Shown: in pieces, positions 16,710 to 29,100 of the stretch
Position numbering within the stretch: position 1 is the stretch's first letter
Layout of the letters: every line of letters starts with the position of its first letter
Translations under genes and position numbers: made by a program
Assembly (NCBI RefSeq): GCF_025398155.2
Contig: NZ_CP104562.2
Coordinates: 3,162,001-3,226,000, forward strand
Origin: Roseateles amylovorans
GTDB lineage: Bacteria; Pseudomonadota; Gammaproteobacteria; Burkholderiales; Burkholderiaceae_C
Length of the DNA stretch: 64,000 bases
Direction of reading: 5' to 3'
The notes under the pieces: model-generated
The model's input: the letters and a program-made list of their open reading frames with translations, nothing else
Told to the model about the DNA's origin: nothing
Database searches by the model: none

Positions 16710-19150
16710 GGCTGCAGCACCACCACCAGGGGTGTGGGCAGGGGCGCGGTCACGCTGCGACCACCGGTGGCGGTGGGATTGATCGCCAGCAATTGCAGGC
16801 GGGTCTCCGCTGAGGGCGCACCGATCACCTTGAGGTTGAGGGTCACGACCGCGCCGGGCGAGGAAGCGCCGGTCTCGGTCGCGCGGCTGGCCGCGATGAT
16901 GACCTGGCCCGCCGGATCGATGCGGCTGTTGAAGCTGGTCTGGGCGCCGCCCTGTCGCAGGAAATCGCCCTCGGCCACCGACACCACCTGGATCGCCCGC
17001 GGATCGAAGCCGATCGACAGCGGCGCGCTGATCAATGGCTGGTCGGCGGACATGATGAGCTGCGCGGTGAAGTTGTCGCCGACCTTGAGCTGCGTCGGTC
17101 CCTGCCAGGTGAGCACCGCCGTGGCCGGCGCCGTGACGCCGCCGGTACCGACGTTGCCCGCCACACCGCCGGTCGACAGTCCGCTGTTATTGCTGAGATT
17201 GCTCCCCACCCCGGTGCCGACGCCATTGACTCCGTTGACGTTGTTCAGGTTGTTGCCCGCACCGGTGCCGGCGTTGGCGGCTGCTGGCGTCCGGTTGTTG
17301 GTGTCGGTTCGGTTGCTGCTGCTGGTGACCGCCACCGTGGCTGCACCACCGCCACTGCCGCGCACGCCCAGGCTGCTCTCGGTGCCGGAATCAAATTCCA
17401 GCACGCCGGCCTCGGGTCGCACCGTGTTGCGCACCACCCGTGGGGTGATCGACAGGACGATCTCGGTCTTGGACGTGTCATCCGCCTGACGGCCGAACAG
17501 CCGCCCGGCGATCGGCACATCGCCCAAGGCGGGCACCTTGTTGGCGGTGCGCCGGTCTTCGTCATTGATCAGGCCGGCCAGCACCTGGTTCTCGCCGTCC
17601 TTCAGGCGCAGCACCGTCTGCGCGGTGCGGGTGCCGATCTGGTAGGCCAGGGCGCCGTTCTTGGTCTGCACCTGGTTGATGATGTTGCTGACCTCCAGCG
17701 CCACCTTGATCGCCACCTCGCCATCCGGATAGATGGTGGGTTCGACATCAAGCTTCAGGCCCACATCCACATAGGTCACCGATTCGGAGACGAAGCCGGT
17801 GGAGGTCGAGGTGGTGGTGATGTTGGGCACCCGTTCACCGATCAGGATCTTGGCCTTTTCCCGGTTGCGGGTGCGGATGCGCGGATTGGCCAGGATGTTG
17901 GCATCGGTGTCGCTCTTGTTCGCGGCGATCGTCAGCGCGCCGACAGTCGCCCCGATGCGCGAGCTCTGCAGGTCGCGCAGGTCCGCCAGGGTCACGGTGC
18001 CACCGGTGGCGGCGGGCAGCGGGCTCAGGCTGAGCTGATCGGGCCAGCGCACGCCCAGGTCCAGCAGCCGGGTGCGCTTGACCTCCAGGATCTCGACCTC
18101 CAGCATCACCTCGGAGTCCTGCACGTCATGCAGCATCACCAGCTTGTCGGCCATGCGTATGGCCTCGGGCGTGTCGCGGATGATCAGCAGGTTGAGCTTC
18201 TCTTCCACCACCACGTCGCGGCTCTTGAGAATGGCCTTGAGGCTGTTGGCCACGCTCTTCGCATCCGCATTGGTCAGGTAGTAGCTCTTGACGGTGAGGG
18301 ACTGGTAGTCCTTCTGCTTGGCCTGGGTGTTGGGATAGATGAGGATGGTGTTGGCATCCAGCACCCGCTGGTCCAGCTGCTGGGTCAGCAGGGTGAGGTT
18401 GATCGCCGCCTCGATGGTCGAATTCTTCAGATAGATCGAGGTCTTCTGATCGGTCTTCACATCCTTGTCGAACAGGAAGTTCAGACCAGAGGTGCGCGAG
18501 ATCACATCGAACACATTGCGCAACGACGCGTCCTTGAATTCGATCGAGATCGGCTTCCGAAAGGCGGCCGACAAGCCGCTCTCCGCCGGGGTCGGCCGCG
18601 CAGTCTCCGATTCGATCTTCTGCATCAGTCGGCGCGCGCCGGCATGCTGCTGGTTCTCCAGCAGCAGGGTGCGCAGCCGCAGTTGCGCGGTGTCCAGGTC
18701 CTTGCGGCTGTAGGCGGTTTCGGCTTCCTTGAACCAGGTGTCCCAGCGGCGTTGCTGTTCGACCTGCCGCAGGCCCTGAAGCGCGCGCTCATGCGTGGGC
18801 AGCAGCGTCAGTGCTTGGCGGTAGGCGCGCTCGGCCTCGTCATGGCGGCTCTGCTGGCGGGCGGCATCGCCCTGGGCCACCCACTGGTCCAGCAACTGGT
18901 CACGGGTGCGCAGGTAACCGAGCCGGTAGGCGCCGGAGGACGGCTCCAGGCGCCAGGCCTGTTCATACTTCTGCAGCGCGGCCTCGGTGCGGCCGGTGGC
19001 CTGCAGGTCCTGGGCCTCGCGGAAGGCGGTCTGGGCGGCGCAACCGGCCAGCAGGGCGGCCGTCAGCAGCGCGCCGGCGGCGGACAGGCCGCGCGCGGCC
19101 GTCCAGCGGCGGCAGGCGCGGAGGAGATGGGAGGCGGAGGTGGACTTCAA
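16706..19150 (-). CDS. gspD: outer-membrane secretin lipoprotein with N-terminal TPR-like and C-terminal cohesin-like domains
   Basis: 814 residues from TTG 19150, whose TTGA overlaps the previous stop and is preceded by GGGGA with good spacing; upstream ATGs lie deep in the previous gene. Lipobox LLAGC (Cys37) predicts an outer-membrane lipoprotein. Residues about 40-190 are TPR-like helices, followed by an N0/secretin_N region (FKDASLRNVFDVISRTSGLNFLF, VKSYYLTNADAKSVANSL) and the secretin core (ILANPRIRTRNREKAKILIGERVPNITT, GLINDEDRRTANKVPALGDVPIAGRLF). An Asn/Gly/Thr-rich linker (around 580-650) leads to a beta-sandwich with cohesin-like features (LKVGDNFTAQL, FDPRAIQVVSVAEGDFL). It is the outer-membrane pore of the machine. 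The cohesin-like tail is an unusual feature. Confidence 0.9.
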   Translation of the reverse strand: MKSTSASHLLRACRRWTAARGLSAAGALLTAALLAGCAAQTAFREAQDLQATGRTEAALQKYEQAWRLEPSSGAYRLGYLRTRDQLLDQWVAQGDAARQQSRHDEAERAYRQALTLLPTHERALQGLRQVEQQRRWDTWFKEAETAYSRKDLDTAQLRLRTLLLENQQHAGARRLMQKIESETARPTPAESGLSAAFRKPISIEFKDASLRNVFDVISRTSGLNFLFDKDVKTDQKTSIYLKNSTIEAAINLTLLTQQLDQRVLDANTILIYPNTQAKQKDYQSLTVKSYYLTNADAKSVANSLKAILKSRDVVVEEKLNLLIIRDTPEAIRMADKLVMLHDVQDSEVMLEVEILEVKRTRLLDLGVRWPDQLSLSPLPAATGGTVTLADLRDLQSSRIGATVGALTIAANKSDTDANILANPRIRTRNREKAKILIGERVPNITTTSTSTGFVSESVTYVDVGLKLDVEPTIYPDGEVAIKVALEVSNIINQVQTKNGALAYQIGTRTAQTVLRLKDGENQVLAGLINDEDRRTANKVPALGDVPIAGRLFGRQADDTSKTEIVLSITPRVVRNTVRPEAGVLEFDSGTESSLGVRGSGGGAATVAVTSSSNRTDTNNRTPAAANAGTGAGNNLNNVNGVNGVGTGVGSNLSNNSGLSTGGVAGNVGTGGVTAPATAVLTWQGPTQLKVGDNFTAQLIMSADQPLISAPLSIGFDPRAIQVVSVAEGDFLRQGGAQTSFNSRIDPAGQVIIAASRATETGASSPGAVVTLNLKVIGAPSAETRLQLLAINPTATGGRSVTAPLPTPLVVVLQP

Positions 19151-19779
19151 CGGGCTTCCCCAACGGACAAGGACAAGGTCTGACGCAGCGGCAGGTAGGT
19201 CACCGTCATCGACGGCGGCGAAATATCGTCGATCCGATAGCTGTCTTCCACAACCGACCCCTTGCGGACGATCAGCACCTGATCGCCCCGGTTCAAGAAC
19301 ACTTCCCACTGCCCGCCGTCCTGACGCTTGCCCATGATCTGGAAGGGCAGCGGCGGCGCCGTGGGCGGCGCGGGTGGCGGCGGTGTTTCCTTCACCGGTG
19401 GCGGTGGCGGCGGGGTCCAGTCGACGCCCGCAAACAGGTCACGCGTCGTTTTGGCGGACGCTGAGCGCGCGGGCAGCAGCTCGGTGCGGGGGATCAGCTC
19501 ATCCAGCACCGGGTTGGGCTTGCCCGAGGGCGCAGCCGTCGTTCGACCGGCCGCGTTGAGGGCCGGCGACTCGTTCGGCGCACGCGCGGGTACGGCCGGC
19601 ATCACACGGCTGACCGGTGCGCGCTCCGAGTTCGCGGCAGCCGAGCCCGCGCGCGGCGCCACGTCGACCGTGCCCGCGGGCGTCTTGTCGCCGAAGATCG
19701 CGAGGTAGGCGGCCGTGAGCAACGCGGCGCCCAGGGCGAGCTTTCGCCAAGCCGGGACGGTCTTTGTCTCAGCGCTCAT
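19147..19779 (-). CDS. PilP/GspC-like inner-membrane assembly protein
   Basis: 210 residues from ATG 19779, which lies inside the end of the PilO-like gene (four-base overlap). One N-terminal membrane helix (LALGAALLTAAYLAIFG), a long Pro/Ala-rich periplasmic linker including PPPPPPVKETPPPPAPPTAPP, and a C-terminal small beta domain (LPFQIMGKRQDGGQWEVFLNRGDQVLIVRKGSVVEDSYRIDDI) resembling the homology region of GspC/PilP that contacts the secretin N0 domain. The position directly before the secretin gene agrees. Confidence 0.75.
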   Translation of the reverse strand: MSAETKTVPAWRKLALGAALLTAAYLAIFGDKTPAGTVDVAPRAGSAAANSERAPVSRVMPAVPARAPNESPALNAAGRTTAAPSGKPNPVLDELIPRTELLPARSASAKTTRDLFAGVDWTPPPPPPVKETPPPPAPPTAPPLPFQIMGKRQDGGQWEVFLNRGDQVLIVRKGSVVEDSYRIDDISPPSMTVTYLPLRQTLSLSVGEAR

Positions 19780-20621
19780 GGGCGGCCTCCGCCGGCAGGG
19801 GTCGTGGAGGTGGCCACGGGTGGCGCCGTCGGGCGGACCAAGCCGCTGACGGCGGGAGACGCCGAGGTTGCAGGCGTCGTAGAGGTCGCAGAAGGCGTAG
19901 AGGTCGTAGAGGTCGTGTTCGACTTGGCGATCGCCGTCGCCGTCGCCGTCGCCGTCGCGGACACCGGGGCCGAGGGCGAGAGGGGTGCGGCCGTGACCGA
20001 CGAAGCGGCCGCGCCAGAGGCCTCCGCGACGCGGTTCGGCGTCTTGACGGCCTCGGACGGTGGCGGCAGCCAGATCGACAGGCTGATGTGGGTCTCCACC
20101 TGATCCAGCAAGGTGTTGCGGCGCTCGAAATGCATCTGGTCCAGCGACACATTGGGGCTGTCGCGCAGCAGCGCTTCGGTGAACGCGCGCAGCTTCGGAT
20201 AGGCGGCGGTCACGGGCAGGACCACCTTGATGCGCTGGGTTCCCGTCTGCGGTTCGAAAGCGGTCTGGAACTGGGTCTGGCGCCAGCGCACCTGATGGGC
20301 CTTGGCCAGGTCCGTCCACTGCCGCATCAGTTGGTCGTGGGCGGGCGCAGCACGCAGCGTCTCCTGCAAAGCCTGCCAGCGCAGCGCATCGTTGCGCACA
20401 CGTTGGGCCGGCGCGGCGACGGGCGCCGGCGGCGCTTGGAGTTGCCGCGTCGATTGTGCAAGCGCCAGGCCGTCCGGACGCACCACCAGCCACCAGCCGA
20501 GCAGGGCCGCCGCACACAGCAGGGGCCCGACCAGTGCCAGCCAGCCGTGACGCCAGAGAGCGATCTCCAGGCGAAGCCGAAGGCCCTGGGAACGCAGGGA
20601 CTGGAGCGTCACGCGGCTCAT
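19776..20621 (-). CDS. PilO/GspM-like inner-membrane assembly protein with low-complexity tail
   Basis: 281 residues. One membrane helix at about 25-47 (LALVGPLLCAAALLGWWLVV), then a coiled/ferredoxin-like periplasmic region with the PilO/GspM look (YPKLRAFTEALLRDSPNVSLDQMHFER). The last 80 residues are Ala/Thr/Ser-rich with short repeats (ATATATATA), encoded by a run of six-base GTCGCC-type units around 19925-19960. It overlaps neighbours at both ends by four bases. Confidence 0.7.
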   Translation of the reverse strand: MSRVTLQSLRSQGLRLRLEIALWRHGWLALVGPLLCAAALLGWWLVVRPDGLALAQSTRQLQAPPAPVAAPAQRVRNDALRWQALQETLRAAPAHDQLMRQWTDLAKAHQVRWRQTQFQTAFEPQTGTQRIKVVLPVTAAYPKLRAFTEALLRDSPNVSLDQMHFERRNTLLDQVETHISLSIWLPPPSEAVKTPNRVAEASGAAASSVTAAPLSPSAPVSATATATATAIAKSNTTSTTSTPSATSTTPATSASPAVSGLVRPTAPPVATSTTPAGGGRP

Positions 20622-21325
20622 GATCGCGCTCCGGAGGCGCGCAGCGATCGCGACGGGGCAGACGCCTTGTCGCTCACTGTCGGCGCTGCGGGCTTGTCTG
20701 CGGACGAGCGAACCGCCGGTGCGGCGGCAGTCACATCGGACGCCGCAGCAGCGACCGGCGCCGGCGCGGTTAGCGCCACATCCAGGGTCAGCCGCACCGG
20801 CTGCTGAGGGTTCTGTTCATCGGTGTCGTGGCGCACCAGCGCCACTTCGCTCACCTGATCGTCCTCCCGCAGCGCCTGGGCAAAGTCCAGCAGATCGGCC
20901 AGGGTGCGGGCTTCGGCGGTGATGCGCAACCGCAGGCGACGGGCCTCCGGCTCGACCGACAGCAGCGCCACGGTCGTCGGCGTGCGCCGCTCCAGCAGAT
21001 CAAAGACCGCGGGCCAGGCCGTGTTGAGCTGACGCACCACCGCGTTCCAGGCATCCAGGCGCGCCGCCGTCATCGTCGGCATGGCCGGCGCGGAGGCGGA
21101 GGCCTCGAGCGGCGCGGCCCGGCGGGCAGCGCGCTCGGCCAGTTGGTCCTGGAGGTCCATCAGTTGTCCACGCTGCGACACGCCCCACACCAGCACCGCC
21201 ACGCAGGCGGCGGCGCCGATCAGCACGCTCAGGCCGATGAGGCGACGCTGGGCGCGCGACGTGCCGTGGCCCCACGCGACCACGCGGCTGCCGCGCGATC
21301 CGAGTTCCAGATGCGGTGTCTTCAT
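20618..21325 (-). CDS. PilN/GspL-C-like inner-membrane assembly protein
   Basis: 235 residues from ATG 21325, which overlaps the previous stop (ATGA) and has GGAGG seven bases upstream; ATG 21331 is too close to that site. One membrane helix (LIGLSVLIGAAACVAVLVWGV, about 33-53), followed by a coiled stretch and a PilN-like alpha/beta fold (LDAWNAVVRQLNTAWPAVFDLLERRTPTTVALLSVEPEARRLRLRITAEA). The Ala/Pro-rich C-terminus is probably disordered. Sits between PilM-like and PilO-like genes, as in type IV pilus pilMNOP. Confidence 0.7.
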   Translation of the reverse strand: MKTPHLELGSRGSRVVAWGHGTSRAQRRLIGLSVLIGAAACVAVLVWGVSQRGQLMDLQDQLAERAARRAAPLEASASAPAMPTMTAARLDAWNAVVRQLNTAWPAVFDLLERRTPTTVALLSVEPEARRLRLRITAEARTLADLLDFAQALREDDQVSEVALVRHDTDEQNPQQPVRLTLDVALTAPAPVAAAASDVTAAAPAVRSSADKPAAPTVSDKASAPSRSLRASGARS

Positions 21326-22264
21326 GCCCATCCCTCCGGCTGCGGCAAGGCGGCCCACAGCGCCGCCACCGCATCGCGGGCCGAGGGCTCGATGAGGCCG
21401 AAATCCAGCGAGGCCGTGTGCTGCGATTTGCCGGCGTGAACGCGGACCGCATTCAGATCCGTCCACGGTTTCCAGCGCGGCATCTGACGGTCTGCGCCGG
21501 GTGTGGTCGCCGAGGCGTTCAAGGGCCGGGCGCCCAGGTCGATGAGCTCGGTCGGCGTTGTCCAGCCCTCCCGCAGCGCCCAGCGCACACATTCGTCCGC
21601 GATGAACCGGACCGTGTCCGGGGATTCCTCACCGGGGCGCTCCGCCAAGGGCTTGGAGAGGGACGTCGCCGCGACCGGCGCGGCGGTGGTCGTGTCCGGC
21701 GGCAGATGAATCACGCGCAAGCCATGGAGTCGGCCGTCGGACAGATGCATCAGCGCGGCCTGACCCTCTTCGCGCAGCACCACCCAGCCGTTGTCGGGCA
21801 GGGTGTCGGCGGTTCGGGCCAATGCGGCCTGCAGCGAGGTCTCCATGCGGGGTGTGCCCGCAGGCAGGCGGCTCAGCGTTTCGGCCCAGAGCGAGGGCAG
21901 GGCGGCGCACAGGAATGGCTGGCCCGCCTGCCAATCGCCGGCCACGCGCCAGGACTGCGGGCGTCCGCCGAACAGCTGGGCACAGCGGCCCGCCGCGATC
22001 GCCTGCAGTTCCTTGAGCGAGCGGGCCCCGGTGACGGTGGCCTGCAGCCAATGACGGGCCAACGAGTGGGAGACCACCAGGCGACGTGCCGCTGGCGTCT
22101 CTTTCGTCAAGCACGCCAGTGCCGCTTCGGGATCCCCTTGGTGGCTTCGGATCTCCGGCATGAGGCGGCCGAGATCGGCTGCGCCGGGCGCGAGTGCAGG
22201 CCACCACGCCAGCGACTGCGCACCGATGGCGACGGTATGGGGAAGGGCGCCTGCGGCGCCTCGA

Positions 22265-22284
<20 letters not shown>
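21322..22284 (-). CDS. PilM/GspL-cytoplasmic-like protein
   Basis: 320 residues from GTG 22284, chosen because GGAGGAGG lies six bases upstream and because any earlier start would run far into gspE; it still overlaps gspE by 20 bp. No membrane segment is seen. The sequence is diverged and recognised mainly by position (gspE - this - PilN-like - PilO-like), where PilM or the cytoplasmic part of GspL is expected. Stretches such as HTVAIGAQSLAWWP and GWVVLREEGQAALMHLSDGRLHGLRVIHLP fit an actin-like fold. Role: cytoplasmic anchor linking the ATPase to the membrane subunits. Confidence 0.55.
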
Positions 22285-24075
<1,791 letters not shown>

Positions 24076-24079
<4 letters not shown>

Positions 24080-25257
24080 TGGAAGCTTCCCGCCAGATCG
24101 AACACCGGCATGTACAACAGCACCACGATGAGGCCGATGACCAGCCCGATGGCGGTCATCAACGCGGGTTCGAACACCTTGGCGAAGCGCTCCAGCCAGC
24201 GGCTGGTTTCGCCCTCATAGAACGCGGCGGCGCGGCCCAGCATGTCGCCGAGCTGGCCGGTGCGCTCGCCCACCCGGATCAGGCGCAACGCCACCGGCGT
24301 GCCCAGGCCGGCCAGCTCGATCGCATCGGAAAAGGCCTCGCCAGCCTCGATGCGCTGACGCGCGGCGTCGATCATGGCGGCGCGGGCGCCGGTCATCACG
24401 GCGGTGCTGAGCGACATCGCCCTGGGCAGCGGAATGCCGCCTTCCAGCAGCATGCCCAGGGTCAGGTAGAGACTCGACAGTTCCAGCGTGGCCAGCCGGT
24501 CCCGTGCACCGGGGATGACATGCAGCATGCGCCACCAGCCGTGCTGACGCAACTGCGACCGGGCCACCGCGATCGCGCCACCCACCAGCGCGACAAAGCC
24601 CAGCGTCAGGCTGACGCTGTGGGCGCCGGCGAAGCGGCCCCAGTCCAGCAGCAGTTGCGAGGCCCAGGGCATCGGTCGGCCGGTGCTGGCGTAGACGGCG
24701 GAGAAGCGCGGCACCACATAGCCCAGCAGGAACAGCGCCACCGCGCTGCCCACCACCAGCAGGATCGCCGGGTAGATCACCGCGGACACCACCTGATGGC
24801 GCACCGCATTCATGCGACGCTCGTAGGCGATGTAGCGCGACAGGGAGCGGGGCAGGTCGCTGGTGCCTTCGGCCGCCTGCACCACGCCCACGAACAAGGG
24901 CGGGAACAGGTCGGGCTGCAGGCGCAGCGCATCGGACAGCGACAGGCCTTCATTGAGATGCGCCTGCAGACGGCGCAGCACGGCGCGCGACTCGGCGCTG
25001 GAGGCCTTCTCGGCGAGCGCATCGATGGCCTCCACCACGCTCAGCCCGGCGGTGACCAGCGCATGCAGCTCTTCGGCAAACAGCAGCAGCGCGAAGGCGC
25101 CGCGCCGGCGCGACAGGCGCTCCCGCAGCGCGCCGACCGACAGCACCATTTCGCCACGGGACTCGGCCTGGCGGCGGGCATCCGCTTCGTCGAGCGCATC
25201 CACGCGCAGGCGATGCACCTGCTGCGCGGCGTCGAGGACACGGACTTCGTACTGCAT
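24076..25257 (-). CDS. gspF: type II secretion inner-membrane platform protein
   Basis: 393 residues. Two T2SSF domains: the first from about 60 (FAEELHALVTAGLSVVEAIDALAEKA), the second from about 255 (LYLTLGMLLEGGIPLPRAM). Membrane helices at about 163-185 and 215-235 and a C-terminal one (LMTAIGLVIGLIVVLLYMPVF). Standard length for GspF/PilC. Follows gspG after 26 bp. Confidence 0.95.
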
Positions 25258-25283
25258 GTCAGGCTACCGCCCCGGCGGGGCGC

Positions 25284-25712
25284 TCAATTCGTGATGTCGG
25301 CCGCGTCACCGGTGCCGGAGGGCTGACCGTCCTTGCCGTAGCTGACGATCTCGTAGTCCGCGTTGTTGTTGCCCGGCGAGCGATACAGGTAGGGGCGGCC
25401 CCACGGGTCGGCGGGCACGGCCTTTTCCAGATACGGGCCGTTCCAGCGGGGGGCATTGGCCGGACGCTCGACCAGGGCGTTCAGGCCTTCCTCGCTGGTG
25501 GGGAAGCTGCCCACGTCCAGCCGGTAGGCGCCCAGTGCGCGGGTGAAGCCCTGGATCTGGGCGCGTGCGGCGGCCTGCTCGGAGCGGCCCACCTGGGCAA
25601 AGTATTTCGGGCCGACATAGGCGGCCAGCAGGCCGATGATGGCCACAACCACCAGCAGTTCCAGCAAGGTGAAGCCACGCCCGGTGACGGGCCGTTGCGG
25701 ATATCGAATCAA
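25284..25712 (-). CDS. gspG: major pseudopilin GspG
   Basis: 142 residues. The start is TTG 25712 with a strong GGGAGG five bases upstream; no ATG lies near. The prepilin site GRG|FTLLELLVVVAIIGLLAAYV has Glu at +5, and the short leader is of normal length. The globular domain is canonical GspG (YRLDVGSFPTSEEGLNALVERP, WNGPYLEKAVPADPWGRPYLYRSPG), including acidic residues of the calcium site. First gene of the eleven-gene minus-strand operon. Confidence 0.95.
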   Translation of the reverse strand: MIRYPQRPVTGRGFTLLELLVVVAIIGLLAAYVGPKYFAQVGRSEQAAARAQIQGFTRALGAYRLDVGSFPTSEEGLNALVERPANAPRWNGPYLEKAVPADPWGRPYLYRSPGNNNADYEIVSYGKDGQPSGTGDAADITN

Positions 25713-26120
25713 GTGGTCCTCCCGGGCCGCGTTCCGTGGGTGACGCGGCTTCCCTCCCGACCGCTCGGCGAGATCGCCTGGAGGGCCAGGTTGTACTGGT
25801 CGTGTCTGCGTGTGTGGTGAGCTGCCCCCACGGCTCGTCTCGGAGCCCTGGGGCGGCGCAGTGTCTCAAGCCAGCGGAAGGCTTGGCAAGCGCCTATCCC
25901 GCGTTCAGGTGTGCGAATCGCGAAAAGGCGACATGCCGCCCCTTCGAGTTACGAAAGTCATCACGTTTCCGGAAGATCGTTAAGTTACATTGCGGCCGGT
26001 TTGCACAGCAGCAAACAAACGGCTTGAGTGGGCGAATAACAGCTCGCTGTGGCGTCTATCGCGCAAGCCAAATCAAGGGAATGGGCGTTCCACAACTGGA
26101 AACGCCCGCACGGGAGGTCT
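25713..26120. promoter_or_regulatory. divergent intergenic region between the secretion operon and the giant-protein operon
   Basis: 408 bp without a credible gene. It must hold promoters for gspG (leftward) and for the 1628-residue protein gene (rightward). The right half (25910-26040) is notably AT-richer than its surroundings (for example TTACGAAAGTCATCACG and GTTAAGTTACATTG). No sigma-54 or clean sigma-70 box could be named with confidence. A hairpin at 26083-26107 is listed separately. Confidence 0.5.
26083..26107 (+). promoter_or_regulatory. hairpin in the 5' leader of the giant-protein operon
   Basis: GGGCGTTCCA (26083-26092), loop CAAC, then TGG-A-AACGCCC (26097-26107): ten base pairs with one bulged A. 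It ends nine bases before the GGGAGG ribosome binding site of the gene at 26121. It may stabilise the leader or affect translation. Confidence 0.4.
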
Positions 26121-29100
26121 ATGAAGCTGGGAATTGGGCGCGCGGCGCAGGCCGCGGCATGGCTGTGCATGGCTGTCTTCAGCTGGATCGTGGGCATGGG
26201 AGCGTCCACGGCCGCGACGACGCCTTCTCAGTTCCCGGTGGTGGACGTCCAACTGGTGAGCAAGACGCCGGTGGCGGGCAACACGGCGGGTCAGTACGAC
26301 TACGTCTACCGGCTTCAGGTGCGCAACGCCGGCGCCGATGTGGCGGGCGCCCAGGGTGTGGCGACCAGCCGCCGGACATCGGTCGTCGCGACCGATGCCG
26401 GGGTGAGCTTCCCCGCGATCAAGGCCCGCCAACTGGCGGTCAGCAGCGACACCTTCACCCTGCGCGCCGGTCAGTTCTTCGACCGCCGACTCGATCCCAA
26501 GTCGATCCGCAACGGCCGCATGGCCTATGACGTGCCGGGCACCGACCCGGACGACGCACGTGCCGGCTTCGCGCCCCTGGTGCTGGACCTGGGCGACGTG
26601 GTCATCAACACCTGGTATGTGACCAAGCTGAATGCGGTGCTGGCGTGGCAGCTTCAGGCGGTCTCCGATGTGACCCCGCCGGTGATTTCCGCCACGCTGC
26701 CGGTCGGCAACGTGGCGTCGGCGCGTCCGGTGATCTCGGCCAGCTATGCCGACGCGGGCGGCGCGATCGATCCGGCCAGCGCGGTGCTGAGTCTCGACGG
26801 CCTGCCGGTGACCGGCGCCGTCGTCACCGCGACCGGCATTCGCTACACGCCTGCCGCCGATCTGGCGCAGGGTGCGCATGCGGTCGTGCTGAAGGTGCGG
26901 GATGCCGCCGGCAATGAGGCCTCGGCGACCTGGAGCTTCACGGTGCTGACGTCCGGGCCGTCGCTGACGCTGAGCACGCCGGCCGAAGGCGAAGTCCTGG
27001 CCGCCGATGCGCTTCCCACGCTGAGCGGTCAATGGACCGCCACGCAGGCCGGCATCGATCCGGCCTCGCTGTCGGTTCGCCTGGATGGCCAGCCGGTGAC
27101 GGCGCAGATCAGCGGCAATGGCTTCAGCGCCGCCGTCGCGGCCGCGCTGACCGAAGGGGCGCACAGCTGGACGGTGTCGGTGCGGGATACGTTGGGCAAC
27201 AGCGCGAGCCGGACCGGCAATTTCGTGACGCGCTCGGCGCCTGTGATCAGCGCCCAGACCCCTTCGGAACCGTTCCTGGCGGCCGGCGCGATGCCCATCC
27301 TCAGCGCCCAGTACGTGGATGTCGGCTCGGGGATTGATCTGTCCAAGGTCCGTCTGCAGTTCAACGGCCTGGATGTCACGGCGCAGTCCACCTTCAGCAC
27401 GACCGGCATCAGCTATGCCGTGGCCACCCCACTGACCGATGCCACGCACGCGGTGCGGCTGACCGTCTCGGACAAGGCGGGCAACGAGACCGTGAGCGAA
27501 TGGCGCTTTGGCACGGCACAGCTGCCGGAAATCCTGGACACCCAGCCCAAGGACGTGGTGCTGCCTGTCAACAGCCGGCCCACCATCACCGCGACCTACC
27601 GCGATCTGCGCGTGGGCATCGATACGGCCTCGGTCCGGCTGATCGTCAATGACCAGGATGTGACCTCACGCGCCACCGTCACGGCCACCGGCGTGAGCTA
27701 CACCCCGCCAGCGCCACTGGCGACGGGCTCCTACACCGCCTTCCTCGAAGTGGCCAACCGCACCAACGCCGTCAGCAATGCGGTGTGGGGATTCGATGTC
27801 GACACGGTCGCGACCTACGACGTCCGCATCACCAGCCCGGGCCCGCAATCCGTGCTGGAACCGACGGTGGCGGTGACGGCGCAGGCTTCCGGCAACAAGT
27901 CGAACCCGGTGCGCCTGACCCTGGATGGCCGAGCGATGGAGGAAACCGGCGCCACCGATGCCGGCGCCACGCTCTACGCGGGCACGGCCACCCTGGTGGA
28001 CGGCCGCAACCTGGTTGAAGTGGTGGCCACCTTCGCCGACGGCGAAATCCGGCGTGCCACCGTGGAAGTCACTTATGACGCACCGGTGCGTGTCACCATC
28101 ACCAGCCCGGCCGACAAAGCCATGCTGGGCCGTGCGCTGGCCACCAGCCCCGGCGATCTGACAGGACGTGTGGAGCGCCCGGTGAACATCACGGGGCGCC
28201 TCAGCAAGCCGGTGCAGTCGGTGATGGTGAACCAGCAACTCGCGCAGTTGAGCGCCAATGGCACGGAATTCACCTTCCCCAACTACTTCCTGACCGAGGG
28301 CACCAATCTGATCACCGTGGTCGCGGTGGACATGATCGGCCGTGCCAGCAGCGCCGCGATCACCGTCAGCGTGGACCAGACCGCACCGATCCTGGCGATC
28401 GAATCGCCCCTGGCCGGCGCGATCACCAGCCAGTCCCGGATCGACATCCGTGGCATGGTGAACGACGCGGTCGAAGGCCTGGCCGGGGCGCCCGAGCCCG
28501 TGGTGACGGTGCATGTCAATGGCGTGGCCCCTGCTGGTCTCAAGCCGGCCCAGGTGGCCGACCGGTATTTCGTGCTGGCCGATGTCCCGCTCGAGATCGG
28601 CGAAAACCTGATCGTGGTGTCGGCGACCGACCAATTCGGCAACGCCCGCCACCATGAAATCCGCCTCAGCCGCATTGCGGTGGGCTCCAACCGGCTCACC
28701 CAGACATCCGGCAATCATCAGCTAGGTCCGATAGGCAGCGAGCTGGGTAAGCCTCTGGCCGTCGTGGCACTGAATGCTGCAGGCGAGCCGCTGGCGAATC
28801 TGCCGATCAGTTTCGATGTGACCCGCGGCACCGGCACCATCAGCTTGTCGTCGATGAACGCCGGCGCAACCGCAGCGCGGAACCTGACGGTGTCCACCGA
28901 TGCTTTCGGTCGCGCGCAAGTGTGGTTCACCCTGGGCAAGCAAGCCGGACCGGGTGCCAACGTGGTGCAAGCGCGCCATGACTCGATCACCGAAGCCGTG
29001 ACCTTTGTCGCCACCAGCGAACGCGGCGCGGTCTACAAGGTCAATGCCGACCTGGGGATTCACCAGTTTGCGCAGACCAGCACCCAGCCGCTCGAGCTGA

